Assembly: GCF_043633585.1 (NCBI RefSeq) | Contig: NZ_CP141832.1 | Coordinates: 2,542,001-2,606,000, forward strand | Reading direction: 5' to 3' | From: Lacrimispora sinapis | GTDB lineage: Bacteria > Bacillota > Clostridia > Lachnospirales > Lachnospiraceae | Length of the DNA stretch: 64,000 nt | In this document: piece by piece, positions 49,576 to 59,684 of the stretch | Position numbering within the stretch: the first letter of the stretch is position 1 | How the letters are laid out: every line of letters begins with the position of its first letter | Made by a program: the position numbers and the translations under genes | Notes under the pieces: model-generated | What the model saw: only the letters and a program-made list of their open reading frames with translations | Database searches by the model: none | Told to the model about the DNA's origin: nothing

Positions 49576-50883
49576 CTATTGTACTGCTTTGAATGCTTCC
49601 TCTAAATCTTCAATAATATCTTCTGCATGCTCCGTTCCTATGGAAAGGCGAATGGTATTCGGTAAGATTCCTGAACCCAACAGTTCCTCTTCTGTCATCT
49701 GTGAATGAGTGGTGGAAGCCGGGTGAATCACCAGGGACTTTACATCCGCCACATTTGCTAAAAGTGAGAATAATTCCAGCTGGTCAATAAAATCCTTTGC
49801 TTTCTTTGCATCTCCCCGGATCTCAAAGGTAAAGATGGAACCGCCTCCGTTGGGGAAGTATTTCTTGTAAAGTGCCTGCTGTTCCGGGTCCTCTGAAACA
49901 GACGGATGATGCACTCTTTCTACCTGGGGATGATTCTTTAAATAATTCACTACCTTTATTGCATTCTCCACATGGCGCTCTACACGCAGAGATAAGGTTT
50001 CCAACCCCTGTAAGAAGATAAAGGAATGAATCGGGGAAATGGCAGCGCCTGTATCCCGGAGTAAAATAGCACGGATTTTTGTAATATATGCGGCTGCTCC
50101 TGCCGCTTTTGTAAAGCAGATTCCATGATAGCTTGGGTTGGGTTCTGTTAAAGCGGCAAATTTTCCGGAAGCTTCCCAGTCAAAGGTTCCGCTGTCAATA
50201 ATCACACCGCCGATGGTAGTTCCGTGACCTCCGATAAATTTCGTTGCGGAGTGAACCACCACATCTGCACCGTATTCAATAGGTCTTACCAGATAAGGGG
50301 TTGCAAACGTATTATCCACAATTAACGGAATTTTATGTGAATGGGCGATTGATGCAATCTTCTCAACATCGACCACATCAGAATTGGGATTGCCCAGTGT
50401 CTCAATGAAAACCAGTTTCGTGTTTTCCTTTATGGCTTTATCAAAAGCATCGTAATCAAAAGGATCCACAAAGGTTGTCTCAATTCCATATTCCGGAAGC
50501 GTATGCTCCAATAAGTTATAAGTGCCGCCATAGATATTTTTGGCTGCCACAATATGATCACCGTTTTTTGCAATATTTTCAATGGAATAGGTAACGGCTG
50601 CCGCTCCTGAGGCAACTGCAAGTGCTGCAATCCCTCCTTCCAGTGCTGCAATTCTGCGTTCAAAAACGTCCTGCGTCGGATTGGTCAGTCTTCCGTATAT
50701 ATTACCGGCATCCGTCAAGCCAAATCTTGCGGCTGCATGTTCACTGTTATGAAATACATAAGAAGACGTCTGGTAAATCGGTACTGCTCTTGCGTCGGTA
50801 ACCGAATCTGGTTCTTCCTGACCTACGTGTAACTGCAATGTTTCAAATCTAAATTCCCGTTCTGCTCTTTTCTTCTTTGCCAT
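49576..50883 (-). CDS. metY: O-acetylhomoserine sulfhydrylase
   Basis: 435 residues from ATG 50883, which follows AGGAGGAG. FETLQLHVGQEEPD start, YGRLTNPTQDVFERRIAALE near 72, the PLP lysine in VVHSATKFIGGHGTTIGGV near 205, and the family length of about 430. Makes homocysteine from O-acetylhomoserine and sulfide. Confidence 0.94.
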   Translation of the reverse strand: MAKKKRAEREFRFETLQLHVGQEEPDSVTDARAVPIYQTSSYVFHNSEHAAARFGLTDAGNIYGRLTNPTQDVFERRIAALEGGIAALAVASGAAAVTYSIENIAKNGDHIVAAKNIYGGTYNLLEHTLPEYGIETTFVDPFDYDAFDKAIKENTKLVFIETLGNPNSDVVDVEKIASIAHSHKIPLIVDNTFATPYLVRPIEYGADVVVHSATKFIGGHGTTIGGVIIDSGTFDWEASGKFAALTEPNPSYHGICFTKAAGAAAYITKIRAILLRDTGAAISPIHSFIFLQGLETLSLRVERHVENAIKVVNYLKNHPQVERVHHPSVSEDPEQQALYKKYFPNGGGSIFTFEIRGDAKKAKDFIDQLELFSLLANVADVKSLVIHPASTTHSQMTEEELLGSGILPNTIRLSIGTEHAEDIIEDLEEAFKAVQ

Positions 50884-50939
50884 AAGAAACTCCTCCTGAT
50901 TGTATTGGATCAACTCTCTCTAATTGCTTTCTGATTCAG

Positions 50940-51014
50940 ATTATACCTTGATTTCAGAATAAGTGTTAATACATATAAGTATGATCTGGTTATAGGAAAA
51001 TAATATAACCAGAT
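50940..51014 (-). promoter_or_regulatory. metY promoter and LysR-type operator
   Basis: TTAACA (50969-50964) and TATAAT (50945-50940) with 18 bp between. Upstream, ATCTGGTTAT (50984-50993) and ATAACCAGAT (51005-51014) form a perfect 10-bp inverted repeat with an 11-bp gap, the LysR binding-site form. The adjacent LysR gene is the obvious candidate. Confidence 0.7.
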
Positions 51015-51164
51015 ATACCAGTAACTTTACCGGTAAGTACCATTTCGTATTTATTATACAACACAGATCGGTTGATTACACTATTTTTTTCTTCCCTTGC
51101 TTATCCATCATATATCAAATGCTATTGAATATACATATACAAAAATGCAAAAGGATAACGATCC

Positions 51165-52106
51165 ATGAACGAACATTACCCATTTGTGAATCCTCCGCTT
51201 CCGTACGCCTATGACGCTCTGGAGCCTTATATTGATACACAAACCATGTACCTTCATCATGACAGACACTTACAGAGGTATGTGGCTGAACTCAATGCGA
51301 TTTTAAGGGATTATCCTGAACTGCAGAACTTATCTTTGCCAGAACTGATATCTCATCCGGAAAACCTTCCTGAAGAAGTCCGGCAGTCCATTATCAATTA
51401 TGGCGGGGGAGTTTACAATCATATTTTATATTTTAACGGCATGACCAATTCTATGAACCGTTCCATAGCCGAGTCCCTGTATCCTGCCCTCATAGAGAGA
51501 TTCGGAACACTGGAGGAGTTTTTTAATGAATTTAAAAGAAGAGCTTTGTCCGTGTTTGGATCAGGCTTCGCCTGGCTGGTAGTCGCTCCGAATGGAAATC
51601 TTGAAATAATCACAACCCCGAATCAGAATACTCCCTTGACAGAGGGTTACTGCATTGTCGCAGGGATTGATGTGTGGGAGCATGCTTATTATTTAAAGAG
51701 ATTCAATGACCGTGCTGCATACATAGAGGATTGGTTTCACGTTGTTAATTGGGAAAGAGCAGACGAGCTTTACACTCAGTGCATTAATACCATTAAAAAC
51801 AGAGAGACACCGGTTCCTGTAACACCTCCGGAACAAGCTCCGGTCGCAGGACCAGGTGCGGTCCCTGCCCCGGAAACAGAATCAACCGTTCCTGCTCCTG
51901 TAACACAACCGCCTGCTTCCCTTCCGCTTGTGACAGGACCAACCATGCCGCTTACTGGTCCTGGACCGGGTATTGAGCCTGCAACTGGGCCTGATGGAGT
52001 TACCCCTCCTGCAACCGGACCTGCCGGACCCGTCACTTCTCAAACGGGGCCAATAACAGGTCAACAACGGCAGCAAAACCAGACACGAATTCAAATGCTT
52101 AAGTAG
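51165..52106 (+). CDS. Fe/Mn superoxide dismutase with Pro/Thr/Gly-rich tail
   Basis: 313 residues. SOD fold at about 1-208: LPYAYDALEPYIDTQTMYLHHDRH with the first His, GGVYNHILYF with the second, and AGIDVWEHAYYLK with Asp and His. The last 95 residues are a low-complexity tail (PVPVTPPEQAPVAGPGAVPA and similar), as in spore-surface proteins. No signal peptide. Possibly a coat SOD. Confidence 0.88.
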   Translation: MNEHYPFVNPPLPYAYDALEPYIDTQTMYLHHDRHLQRYVAELNAILRDYPELQNLSLPELISHPENLPEEVRQSIINYGGGVYNHILYFNGMTNSMNRSIAESLYPALIERFGTLEEFFNEFKRRALSVFGSGFAWLVVAPNGNLEIITTPNQNTPLTEGYCIVAGIDVWEHAYYLKRFNDRAAYIEDWFHVVNWERADELYTQCINTIKNRETPVPVTPPEQAPVAGPGAVPAPETESTVPAPVTQPPASLPLVTGPTMPLTGPGPGIEPATGPDGVTPPATGPAGPVTSQTGPITGQQRQQNQTRIQMLK

Positions 52107-52484
52107 AATTGTACCTATTACTATAAGAAAACAACAAGATGGAACCCATTAATATTTCTTTTCTATTATAAATATACGACTAAAAATGGAGCCGGATTAA
52201 CGGCTCCTGTTCTCGTTTTAGGTGCAGCCCGCTGCGCAGCTTATGTCCGGGTGATTTAATTCTCTCGTCACATTGATCTTCCTATCAAAATATTGGAAAC
52301 AGACGGAATAAGTTGATGTCAACAGGTGTATGTCGCTGGTATATCCAGTCTGTGCTTTATTTATAAAAAAGGGGCAACTATATATTACATTACTTTTCAA
52401 ACATTCTTGCATACTTTATTACTCTTTTCACATACTACATCCTATCATAGAATAAATTATAAAGAATTTGAGAGGATATATATT
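52107..52484. other. Intergenic stretch after SOD
   Basis: Holds a weak SOD terminator (GGAGCCG/CGGCTCC, 52188-52207). I see no other supported feature in it. Confidence 0.5.
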
Positions 52485-52646
52485 ATGAAATATTTTTTTA
52501 ATCATGAATGGAACCTACTTGAAAAGAATCTTATTATGGCAACCTGTTTTATGTCAGGAATCATCATTGGCTTTATGTTTGCTCCCATTAAAAGAGGGAT
52601 TTATTGCGGAAATCATAACGGCAATACGGACATAACCAGGGAATAA
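52485..52646 (+). CDS. Small single-span membrane protein, 53 residues
   Basis: ATG 52485 follows GAGAGGATA. One helix IMATCFMSGIIIGFMFAPIK near 17-36 with a GFxFAP motif like YtxH-type proteins, and a polar tail. Function unknown. A terminator follows at 52692-52730. Confidence 0.65.
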   Translation: MKYFFNHEWNLLEKNLIMATCFMSGIIIGFMFAPIKRGIYCGNHNGNTDITRE

Positions 52647-52691
52647 TCACAGAGTTTTTTATCTCCAGGCACTCATAATTCTGCACTAAGA

Positions 52692-52730
52692 TAAAAAAAG
52701 CCAGTTTGTAATGAAGTAACCGGTTTTTTA
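52692..52730 (+). terminator. Terminator after the small membrane protein
   Basis: AAAAAAGCC-GTT pairs with AAC-GGTTTTTT. Confidence 0.8.
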
Positions 52731-52743
52731 TTAATAATTTAGG

Positions 52744-52901
52744 TTGACATTATTAATACAGCATGTTATAGTAGAATAGTATTTTAAATAAAGTCTTGAT
52801 TTCGCATGTATTTGTAAGTCATTATTCTATTGATGATTTACACATATATGCGATTTTTTATTTTAGGCAAAATACACTATAAATTTAAGGAGGTATCTTT
52901 C
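52744..52901 (+). promoter_or_regulatory. Cold-shock gene promoter and long leader
   Basis: TTGACA (52744) and TATAGT (52767-52772) with 17 bp between. The 5' leader is about 120 nt, long for this window, as in cspA mRNAs that switch structure with temperature. AAGGAGG lies before ATG 52902. Confidence 0.75.
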
Positions 52902-53102
52902 ATGAAAAAAGGTACAGTAAAATGGTTTAATGCACAAAAGGGGTTTGGATTCATCTGTGATGAAGAGGGTAACGATATTTTCGTTCATTTCTCTGGTCTT
53001 GCTATGGAAGGTTTTAAATCTTTAGATGACGGTCAGTCAGTTATTTTTGAAACAACCAATGGTAATCGTGGCCTTCAGGCTGTTAATGTTCAAATCGCAT
53101 AA
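52902..53102 (+). CDS. Cold shock protein (CspA family)
   Basis: 66 residues. RNP1 GFGFIC and RNP2 IFVHFS motifs. RNA chaperone that binds single strands. ATG 52902 follows AAGGAGG. Confidence 0.96.
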   Translation: MKKGTVKWFNAQKGFGFICDEEGNDIFVHFSGLAMEGFKSLDDGQSVIFETTNGNRGLQAVNVQIA

Positions 53103-53223
53103 TCTTACGCTGTTTTAATTAACACATCTAATTTAATCATGTTTAAATACCAATTTGATAAAGTAAACATAAGCCCACATTCTGTATATTAAAAAGTCAG
53201 AGCAATGTTTAATCTTTACAGCT

Positions 53224-53275
53224 AAGTCAGCAAGGTTTATCCTATATTCCTTGCTGGCTCAACCTAAAGAAGCAG
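53224..53275 (+). ncRNA. Second AAGTC-hairpin-GGCTCAACCTAA motif
   Basis: AAGTC is followed by stem AGCAAGG/CCTTGCT and GGCTCAACCTAAAGA. Flanks and 3' word match the motif at 36580, while the stem bases differ but still pair. Lies in the 350-bp gap between csp and carD; a terminator-like T-run (ATATTTTTAT) follows. Confidence 0.45.
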
Positions 53276-53396
53276 ATATTTTTATAATTTTCCCTATGAT
53301 ATCGTTGATGTTTCTGGAAAATTTTACTATATTTTTTTATCTATAAATATGTTATAATAGAAATATTAAACGTGTAGTTTGCTTTACAAGGATGCA

Positions 53397-53426
53397 AGTC
53401 CGGTTTTAGTGAACCGCACTTTTTTC
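53397..53426 (+). terminator. Attenuator-like hairpin in the carD leader
   Basis: AGT-CGGTT pairs with AACCG-ACT and is followed by TTTTTT, between a TATAAT (53353-53358) and the carD start. Some control of read-through is likely. Confidence 0.6.
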
Positions 53427-53451
53427 ATTTAATAGAAAGAGGTGAGATATT

Positions 53452-53952
53452 ATGAACATAGGTGATGTCATCATGTACGGAAATCATGGTATTTGTAAGG
53501 TTACCGGATTACAGGATATGTGCATGGATGAAATAATCCGCCCATATTTTGTACTCAAGCCTGTTTACCACTCTGCTTCGACAGTATACGTCTCTGCGAT
53601 AAGCAGCAGAAGAAAGACCGAAGTTCGGCGCATACTCTCTGCCGACGACATTTTCTCTCTGGTTAAGAAAATATCGGGTAAAGATTTTGTTTGGATTAAG
53701 GATAATCGAAAGCGCAAAGAATTGTACAGCCAGATTCTTGCTGACGGTAACCGTTATGAACTTGTTAAAATGATAAAAACGTTACGTTGGCACAAGCACG
53801 AGCTAAAAATCACAAATAAAGATAAGAAACTTCAGATCATAGATGAATACTTTCTAAAAAATGCGGAAAAAACCCTCTGTGAGGAGTTCGCTTACGTCTT
53901 GAACATCAAGCGCGAAGAGGTGATACCGTTTCTCTATGAGCAAAGTTTTTAA
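53452..53952 (+). CDS. CarD/CdnL-family RNA-polymerase-binding regulator
   Basis: 166 residues. The N-terminal Tudor-like domain is IGDVIMYGNHGICKVTGLQD with PYFVLKPVY, then a helical domain. These proteins bind RNAP beta and stabilise open complexes. AAAGAGGTG precedes ATG. Confidence 0.85.
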   Translation: MNIGDVIMYGNHGICKVTGLQDMCMDEIIRPYFVLKPVYHSASTVYVSAISSRRKTEVRRILSADDIFSLVKKISGKDFVWIKDNRKRKELYSQILADGNRYELVKMIKTLRWHKHELKITNKDKKLQIIDEYFLKNAEKTLCEEFAYVLNIKREEVIPFLYEQSF

Positions 53953-54404
53953 TCTGTTTTACATTTTTCCAATTGATTAGATTTATATTATATGCTTTTT
54001 ATTTTATTTCCTTACACACATGTCAAGATCACTTCCACTCATCGTTACTTCAGCCACTATTTTATTTAGTTTCCCACAGATGCTCAATTCGTATTCTATA
54101 AAAATTGCACTGGTTTTCATATTGATTAACAAACTTTGAGCTGTGATGCCTTCCCAATCCCTTTCAATAACCTAATTTAATTCCATGAAAACAACCATTT
54201 ATTATAATATTTATATTTTTTTGATATACGGAATTCAACGCTTGCCGCATTACAACCCTTTCGGATATTCAAAAAGGAGCCGCCAATGCGACTCCTTTTC
54301 TTATGGTTACTTATACATGCTTTTGTCTATTTTTATTTTTTCTGTTTTTTGTCTATTCTGTCTAAAATGTCTATTTATTAGAATCTATAATAAAATCAAT
54401 TTTC
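53953..54404. other. AT-rich intergenic stretch with a shared terminator
   Basis: AAAAGGAG/CTCCTTTT at 54271-54299 ends transcripts from one or both sides. Nothing else is supported here. Confidence 0.6.
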
Positions 54405-55442
54405 TTAAAATTTCCCGGCGGTTGCTGCTTCTTCAATCCCTACTGCTACAGCAACGGTAGCGCCGACCATTGGGTTGTTACCCATACCGATCAGACCCAT
54501 CATCTCAACGTGAGCTGGAACGGAAGAAGAACCTGCGAACTGGGCATCGGAGTGCATACGTCCCATGGTGTCTGTCATACCATAGGAAGCTGGACCTGCA
54601 CCCATGTTATCTGGGTGAAGAGTACGTCCTGTACCGCCGCCGGAAGCTACGGAGAAATACTTTTTACCTTTTTCAGTGCATTCCTTTTTATAAGTACCTG
54701 CAACCGGATGCTGGAATCTGGTCGGGTTGGTGGAGTTACCGGTAATGGAAACGTCAACGCCTTCTTTCCACATGATGGCAACACCTTCTGTTACATCATT
54801 TGCACCGTAGCAGTTTACTTTTGCTCTTAATCCTTCTGAATAGGATTTTCTAAAGAGTTCTTTTACCTCTCCTGTATAATAATCCATCTCTGTTTCAACA
54901 TATGTAAATCCATTGATTCTGGAGATAATCTGAGCCGCATCTTTTCCTAAACCATTTAAAATAACTCTTAAAGGTTTCTGGCGCACTTTGTTTGCCTTCT
55001 CAGCGATTCCGATGGCACCTTCTGCTGCTGCAAAGGATTCATGACCTGCAAGGAAACAAAAACACTCGGTATCCTCTTCTAAAAGCATCTTTCCTAAGTT
55101 TCCGTGACCAAGACCTACCTTACGCTGATCTGCTACAGAACCTGGGATACAGAATGCCTGAAGTCCTTCGCCGATTGCTGCTGCTGCCTCAGATGCTTTT
55201 CTGCAGCCTTTTTTGATTGCGATCGCTGCACCGACGGTGTACGCCCAACAAGCGTTCTCAAAACAGATTGGCTGGATTTTCTTTACCTGTTCGTATACAT
55301 CAAGACCTGCATCTTTTGTAATCTTTTCAGCTTCTTCAATAGAAGCAATCCCATAGCTGTTTAATACAGAATTGATTTTGTCAATTCTTCTCTCATATGA
55401 TTCAAATAATGCCATTCCCTTGTCCTCCTTATTATTGGCCAA
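54405..55442 (-). CDS. GGGtGRT-family protein
   Basis: 345 residues with the name-giving motif VASGGGTGRTLHPDNMGAGP near 265. Strictly conserved in many Clostridia and paired with the Fe-S scaffold-like gene upstream, as here. Molecular function is not known. Confidence 0.9.
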   Translation of the reverse strand: MANNKEDKGMALFESYERRIDKINSVLNSYGIASIEEAEKITKDAGLDVYEQVKKIQPICFENACWAYTVGAAIAIKKGCRKASEAAAAIGEGLQAFCIPGSVADQRKVGLGHGNLGKMLLEEDTECFCFLAGHESFAAAEGAIGIAEKANKVRQKPLRVILNGLGKDAAQIISRINGFTYVETEMDYYTGEVKELFRKSYSEGLRAKVNCYGANDVTEGVAIMWKEGVDVSITGNSTNPTRFQHPVAGTYKKECTEKGKKYFSVASGGGTGRTLHPDNMGAGPASYGMTDTMGRMHSDAQFAGSSSVPAHVEMMGLIGMGNNPMVGATVAVAVGIEEAATAGKF

Positions 55443-55489
55443 AATCTTCCCTTAGATAACCGGAAACCAGCGGTTTCCCGCCCGACTGA

Positions 55490-56182
55490 TTATTCGTGTC
55501 TTGGGTCAATGATCTTTACAGCATCCGCAACGCGGCCGTACTGTCCTTTTGCCTTTTCCCAAGCAGTATTCGGGTCATCACCCTTCTTGATAAAGTCAGT
55601 CATCTTTCCAAGGCTTACAAACTGGTATCCTATGATCTGATCTTCCGCATCAAGCGCGATACCGGTAACATAACCTTCTGCCATCTCTAAGTAACGAGGA
55701 CCTTTCTTTAATGTACCATACATGGTACCGACCTGTGAACGGAGGCCTTTTCCCAAGTCTTCCAGGCCCGCACCTACCGGAAGACCATCTTCTGAAAATG
55801 CGCTCTGCGTTCTGCCGTAAGCGATCTGTAAAAACAACTCTCTCATGGCAGTATTGATTGCATCACAAACAAGGTCTGTATTTAATGCTTCTAAAACAGT
55901 TAAACCTGGCATGATTTCTGCTGCCATGGCTGCAGAATGTGTCATACCGGAGCAACCGATTGTCTCTATTAATGCTTCCTGGATAATACCCTCTTTTACA
56001 TTAAGAGTCAGCTTGCATGCACCCTGCTGAGGAGCACACCAGCCAACGCCATGTGTCAAACCGGAGATATCTTTAACTTCTTTAGATTTTACCCATTTCG
56101 CTTCTTCTGGGATTGGAGCTGCGCCGTGATGAACGCCCTGTGCTACTATGCACATCTCTTCTACTTCCTGTGAATAAATCAT
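55490..56182 (-). CDS. Fe-S cluster assembly scaffold-like protein (IscU/NifU-N type)
   Basis: 230 residues. Cys residues lie in VGWCAPQQGACK and IETIGCSGMTHSA, then a variant C-terminal half. Forms a conserved pair with the GGGtGRT gene 47 bp downstream. Confidence 0.87.
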   Translation of the reverse strand: MIYSQEVEEMCIVAQGVHHGAAPIPEEAKWVKSKEVKDISGLTHGVGWCAPQQGACKLTLNVKEGIIQEALIETIGCSGMTHSAAMAAEIMPGLTVLEALNTDLVCDAINTAMRELFLQIAYGRTQSAFSEDGLPVGAGLEDLGKGLRSQVGTMYGTLKKGPRYLEMAEGYVTGIALDAEDQIIGYQFVSLGKMTDFIKKGDDPNTAWEKAKGQYGRVADAVKIIDPRHE

Positions 56183-56302
56183 GTTAAAACTCCTTTCAAA
56201 TAAGTAATAATTGTGAAAAGTACTTTGTTAAATATATCACATCATACTTGATTACATTTTCTCATATAATGTCGAATTCCGCAAGTGTTTTTTATTTTAA
56301 AC

Positions 56303-56346
56303 AAAAAGCCGGAAAACAGATTCTCTTTCAATCCGCTTTCCGGCTC
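56303..56346 (-). terminator. Terminator after the NlpC/P60 gene
   Basis: AAAAAGCCGGAAA pairs with TTTCCGGCT, inner GATT with AATC. Confidence 0.85.
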
Positions 56347-56362
56347 TTACTATTTATGTAAT

Positions 56363-57607
56363 TTAAACAATCCTTCTGACGGATAAAATGGTACGGTAAG
56401 TTGCTGTTCCTACCTTAATTCCTGTCTTCGGAGTGCTGGCATGGACGATCTGTCCATTGCCGATATAAATGGCGATATGTCCTGCGTAACAAATCAAATC
56501 TCCCGGCTGTGCTTCCGAATAAGGCACCTCCCGGCCTGCTGACCGCTGTGCGGTGGAGCTTCTTGGCAGACTGTATCCAAAATGACGGTAAACACTTTGT
56601 GTGAAACCGGAACAGTCTGTTCCATTGGTCAGGCTGGTGCCGCCAAAGACGTATGGATTTCCCAAAAATTGAAGTCCATAATCTGCAATCGCCCGTCCCT
56701 GGGCGGTTCCGCCGCTGCTCTTGGAAGCGGAGGGACCAGAATATTTGTTGCTGGCACCGGTGGATCTTCTTGTAGTTGAAGTGGATTGCTTTCTCGCAGC
56801 CGCTTCAGCTTTTTTCCTGGCTTCCTCAGCAGCCTTCTTTCTGGCTTCTTCTGCCTTCGACTTTTTGATTTCTTCGTTCTTCTTGGCTATGGTCTGGGCA
56901 TATACAGCCGCGTCCTGTTTTGCCTGGGCTAGCTGGCTGTCAAAATTGGACACTTCCTTTTTCTTCTTGCTAATCAAAGTCTCAAGCTGATCCTGCTGTT
57001 CTTTGTATTCCAGCTTCATGCCCTCCATCTCGGCCTTGTCATCTTCAAGATCCGACTTGTAATCCGCAACTTTCTGCTTGGTTTCCTGAAAGTTCACCAA
57101 CATCTTACGGTCATAATTATAAATGCCTTCCACATACTCCGCTTTATTCAGAAGATCAGACATGTTCTTAACATGAAGGAAAATATCCAGATATTCCGTA
57201 TCTCCCTTTTCATACATGTACTGAATTCTCTTTTTCATGGCAGCGTACTGTTTTTCTTCTTCCTTTTTTGCTTTTTCATAGTCAGATTCCGCCTGTTTGA
57301 TCTCAGCTTCTTTAGTTTCCATATCATTTTCCAGTACTTTAATATCCGACAAAAGAGCCGTCAGATCAGAAGTCAGTTTGGTTACCTGGCTCTGAGCTGC
57401 GTTTTTCTTACTTTCCGCGTCCTTGGCTTTTTGGTTGGCCTCTTCCATCTTTTTTTGTGCTTCCAGCTTTTCTTTTTCTGCTTTGGAAACCGCATAAACC
57501 GGAACCGTCTGGCTGCAAACCATTATACCTATCATCATACTAAAAATAAGCTTCCGAAGTACTTTGACATTCCTTTTACCGCTATGAATGAGTATTTTTC
57601 GTTTCAT
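56363..57607 (-). CDS. Secreted NlpC/P60 (C40) peptidoglycan endopeptidase with coiled coil
   Basis: 414 residues from ATG 57607. Signal peptide LIFSMMIGIMVCSQTVPVYA, a long coiled coil near 40-260 (FtsEX-regulated hydrolase style), a Ser/Thr-rich linker, and NlpC/P60 with Cys in GTDCSGFTQSVYRHFG and His in GHIAIYIGNGQIVHAS. Probably cuts stem peptides during division or growth. Confidence 0.92.
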   Translation of the reverse strand: MKRKILIHSGKRNVKVLRKLIFSMMIGIMVCSQTVPVYAVSKAEKEKLEAQKKMEEANQKAKDAESKKNAAQSQVTKLTSDLTALLSDIKVLENDMETKEAEIKQAESDYEKAKKEEEKQYAAMKKRIQYMYEKGDTEYLDIFLHVKNMSDLLNKAEYVEGIYNYDRKMLVNFQETKQKVADYKSDLEDDKAEMEGMKLEYKEQQDQLETLISKKKKEVSNFDSQLAQAKQDAAVYAQTIAKKNEEIKKSKAEEARKKAAEEARKKAEAAARKQSTSTTRRSTGASNKYSGPSASKSSGGTAQGRAIADYGLQFLGNPYVFGGTSLTNGTDCSGFTQSVYRHFGYSLPRSSTAQRSAGREVPYSEAQPGDLICYAGHIAIYIGNGQIVHASTPKTGIKVGTATYRTILSVRRIV

Positions 57608-57840
57608 CGTAAGTTCCTTTTCACCGTTTTTCACCGTATTTTCTATTCTATATGTTAACGTAAAACAGGGGTATAATTCAAGTCCTATTTTACAAATTTT
57701 AGACTTTTTTTATTTTGTTGTAACATTTTATCATTTATTTGGGAAATCTGTTTAAACAGGCTCAAAAACCTGATTCCCGGATTTTACTTAAAAAAGGCCG
57801 CCAAAAGCCCCATGTCAATAAGGATGTTTTCAGTTGTTGA

Positions 57841-57875
57841 GAGTTGCCGTAGGATATCAAGTCCTACGGCAACTC
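57841..57875 (-). terminator. 14-bp perfect hairpin at the transposon end
   Basis: GAGTTGCCGTAGGA and TCCTACGGCAACTC around TATCAAG, 8 bp after the recombinase pseudogene stop. Confidence 0.75.
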
Positions 57876-57882
57876 TCTTGCC

Positions 57883-59250
57883 CTAAACCTTGCCTACAAA
57901 GTTGAAATAAACATCAACCTCTTGAGTATAGTTTTTCTTCTTGTGCGGTTCGGAACGCTCATGTATCACAATCTTCTCGACAAACTCCCGCACAATTTCA
58001 GGTGTCAGCTTCTGAATATCAGTGTACCTGTCCACAACTGCTAGAAAGCGGTCAGCACTCAGCATGGTGTCCTTTCCAGAGCGGATTTCCTGCTCCAGCT
58101 TGCCGAACCGCCGTGTAAGTTCCTGCTGATCCGTTTCATAGTTCCCAGTCAATGCCTTAAACTGTGTTTCAGATAGGTTTTCCAGTGTCAGTTGTTCAAA
58201 TGCCTTTTGCAAGAGCTTATCCAAGTCACTAAGACGTTTCTGCACCTTTTCCAGCTCCCTTGTTTTAGCGGAAAGCTCCTGCTTTAGCTGGCTTTGGTGC
58301 TTATCCATTGCCCGCCTAAGAAATTGTTCGGTATGTTTCTTGGCTTCGGCTGTTACCCGCTGGATTTCTGCCAGCACAATCTGGTGCAGTGTCATAACTT
58401 TGATGGTATGGGGAGTACACTCGTCCTTGTGCGTGTGGTATTTTCCGCAGGTATAAGTATACTGTTCCTCATTCCAGCTTCCACAACGGCATAACTAGTG
58501 CTTTGTTCCACAAGTCTCACATTCCACCAAACCTGAAAGCATATCCTGTTCACCCGTCTTATTGGGTCTGCGTTTGCCTTGCCGTACCTTTTGGACAATA
58601 TCCCATGTTTCCCGGTCAATCAATGGTTCATGTGTATTTTCAAATCGAAGCCAGTTTTCAGGTGAATTTTTTCGTTGCTTCTTGCTCTTGAAGGATGGAA
58701 TGTACCCTCTGCAATTCACCGTAGTGCCGATGTATTCCTCGTGCTCCAAAATACCGCTGATCGTTCTGTTTGACCATGCACAGGGTTTATCCATGTTCAA
58801 ATAGGTATGAATTATTCCGGATTGCTGATATACATACATGGCGGGTGTAATAATCTTTTCCTCCTGCAAAATGCGGGCAATCTTGCAGGGGCCTAAGCCA
58901 CTGGCACATAGAGCGAAGATGCGTCGAACAATAGGGGGTCCTCATTAGGAACAATCCGTTTCGGGTCATTGGGGTCTTTTTGGTAGCCGTAGGGCGGTTT
59001 GGAGCCGATACGCTCCCCACGTTTTGCAGCCGCCATCTTCACCGCCTTGATTTTCTTGCTGGTGTCACGGGCGTGCCACTCGTTGAATAAGTCACGGATT
59101 GCAAGGCTTTCGTCTACGCCCTTGTCGGTATCCACACCGTCATTGATTGCGATGTAGCGGATGCTGGATACTGCCCGATTCGCCCGCAAGCTCGTCCTCT
59201 TGACTTAAACGGCAGTAGAGTGCCGTGATTTTCTCGTTTTGCTGTAACAA
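57883..59250 (-). pseudogene. Decayed TnpX/TndX-type serine recombinase
   Basis: The start (TTG 59250 after AAAGGAG) reads LLQQNEKITALYCRLSQEDE with the catalytic Ser. After GESGSIQ about 95 residues are missing and the frame changes to YIAINDGVDTDKGVDE. A second shift near 58885 leads to PCAWSNRTISGILEHEEYIG. An in-frame TAG follows CGTKH (58498), and then the coiled-coil C-terminus to 57883. Cannot be active. Confidence 0.9.
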
Positions 59251-59345
59251 TGCTTTTTGCTCCTTTCCTCTGTACAGCCAAAACGATTCCGAATAAAATT
59301 GTATGAATCTATTTTACTCAGAATCACTTTGCGCGTCCAGACATT

Positions 59346-59585
59346 TTATTCTTTATTTTCACTATGCTCGATATCACGCTCAATCAGACGGGTAATTTTA
59401 TCCTCTGCGGACAGCGTGGCATTCTCTTTGAAATAAGCGTTTACAAGATATTTAACACCGCCGATGACATAACAAAGAGTCGGACGCTTGCCCGGCTCTT
59501 CCTGTTCCCATGTACCTTTTTTACTTTCAAACAAACGGCGCAGTCTTTGAAAAAACAGTTTAATTCGGTTACAGTTCATATTCAT
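59346..59585 (-). CDS. Transposon-encoded protein TnpW-like
   Basis: 79 residues from ATG 59585, which follows AGGAG. YVIGGVKYLVNAYFKENATL and AEDKITRLIERDIE match TnpW of Tn4451-type elements. Function unknown. Confidence 0.75.
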   Translation of the reverse strand: MNMNCNRIKLFFQRLRRLFESKKGTWEQEEPGKRPTLCYVIGGVKYLVNAYFKENATLSAEDKITRLIERDIEHSENKE

Positions 59586-59684
59586 TTTTCTCCTCATATT
59601 CGGTGTAATAATCGCGATAGGGTGCATTTTGCCATTGCTCCTCCTGCCAGTGCAGCACCTCCGCAAGTGTATCCGCTATGGTGG

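Noticed and set aside
52218..52412. Frame ending in DISCAAGCT as a possible bacteriocin precursor
   Set aside because: No ribosome site, no modification or export genes nearby, and no leader-like N-terminus.
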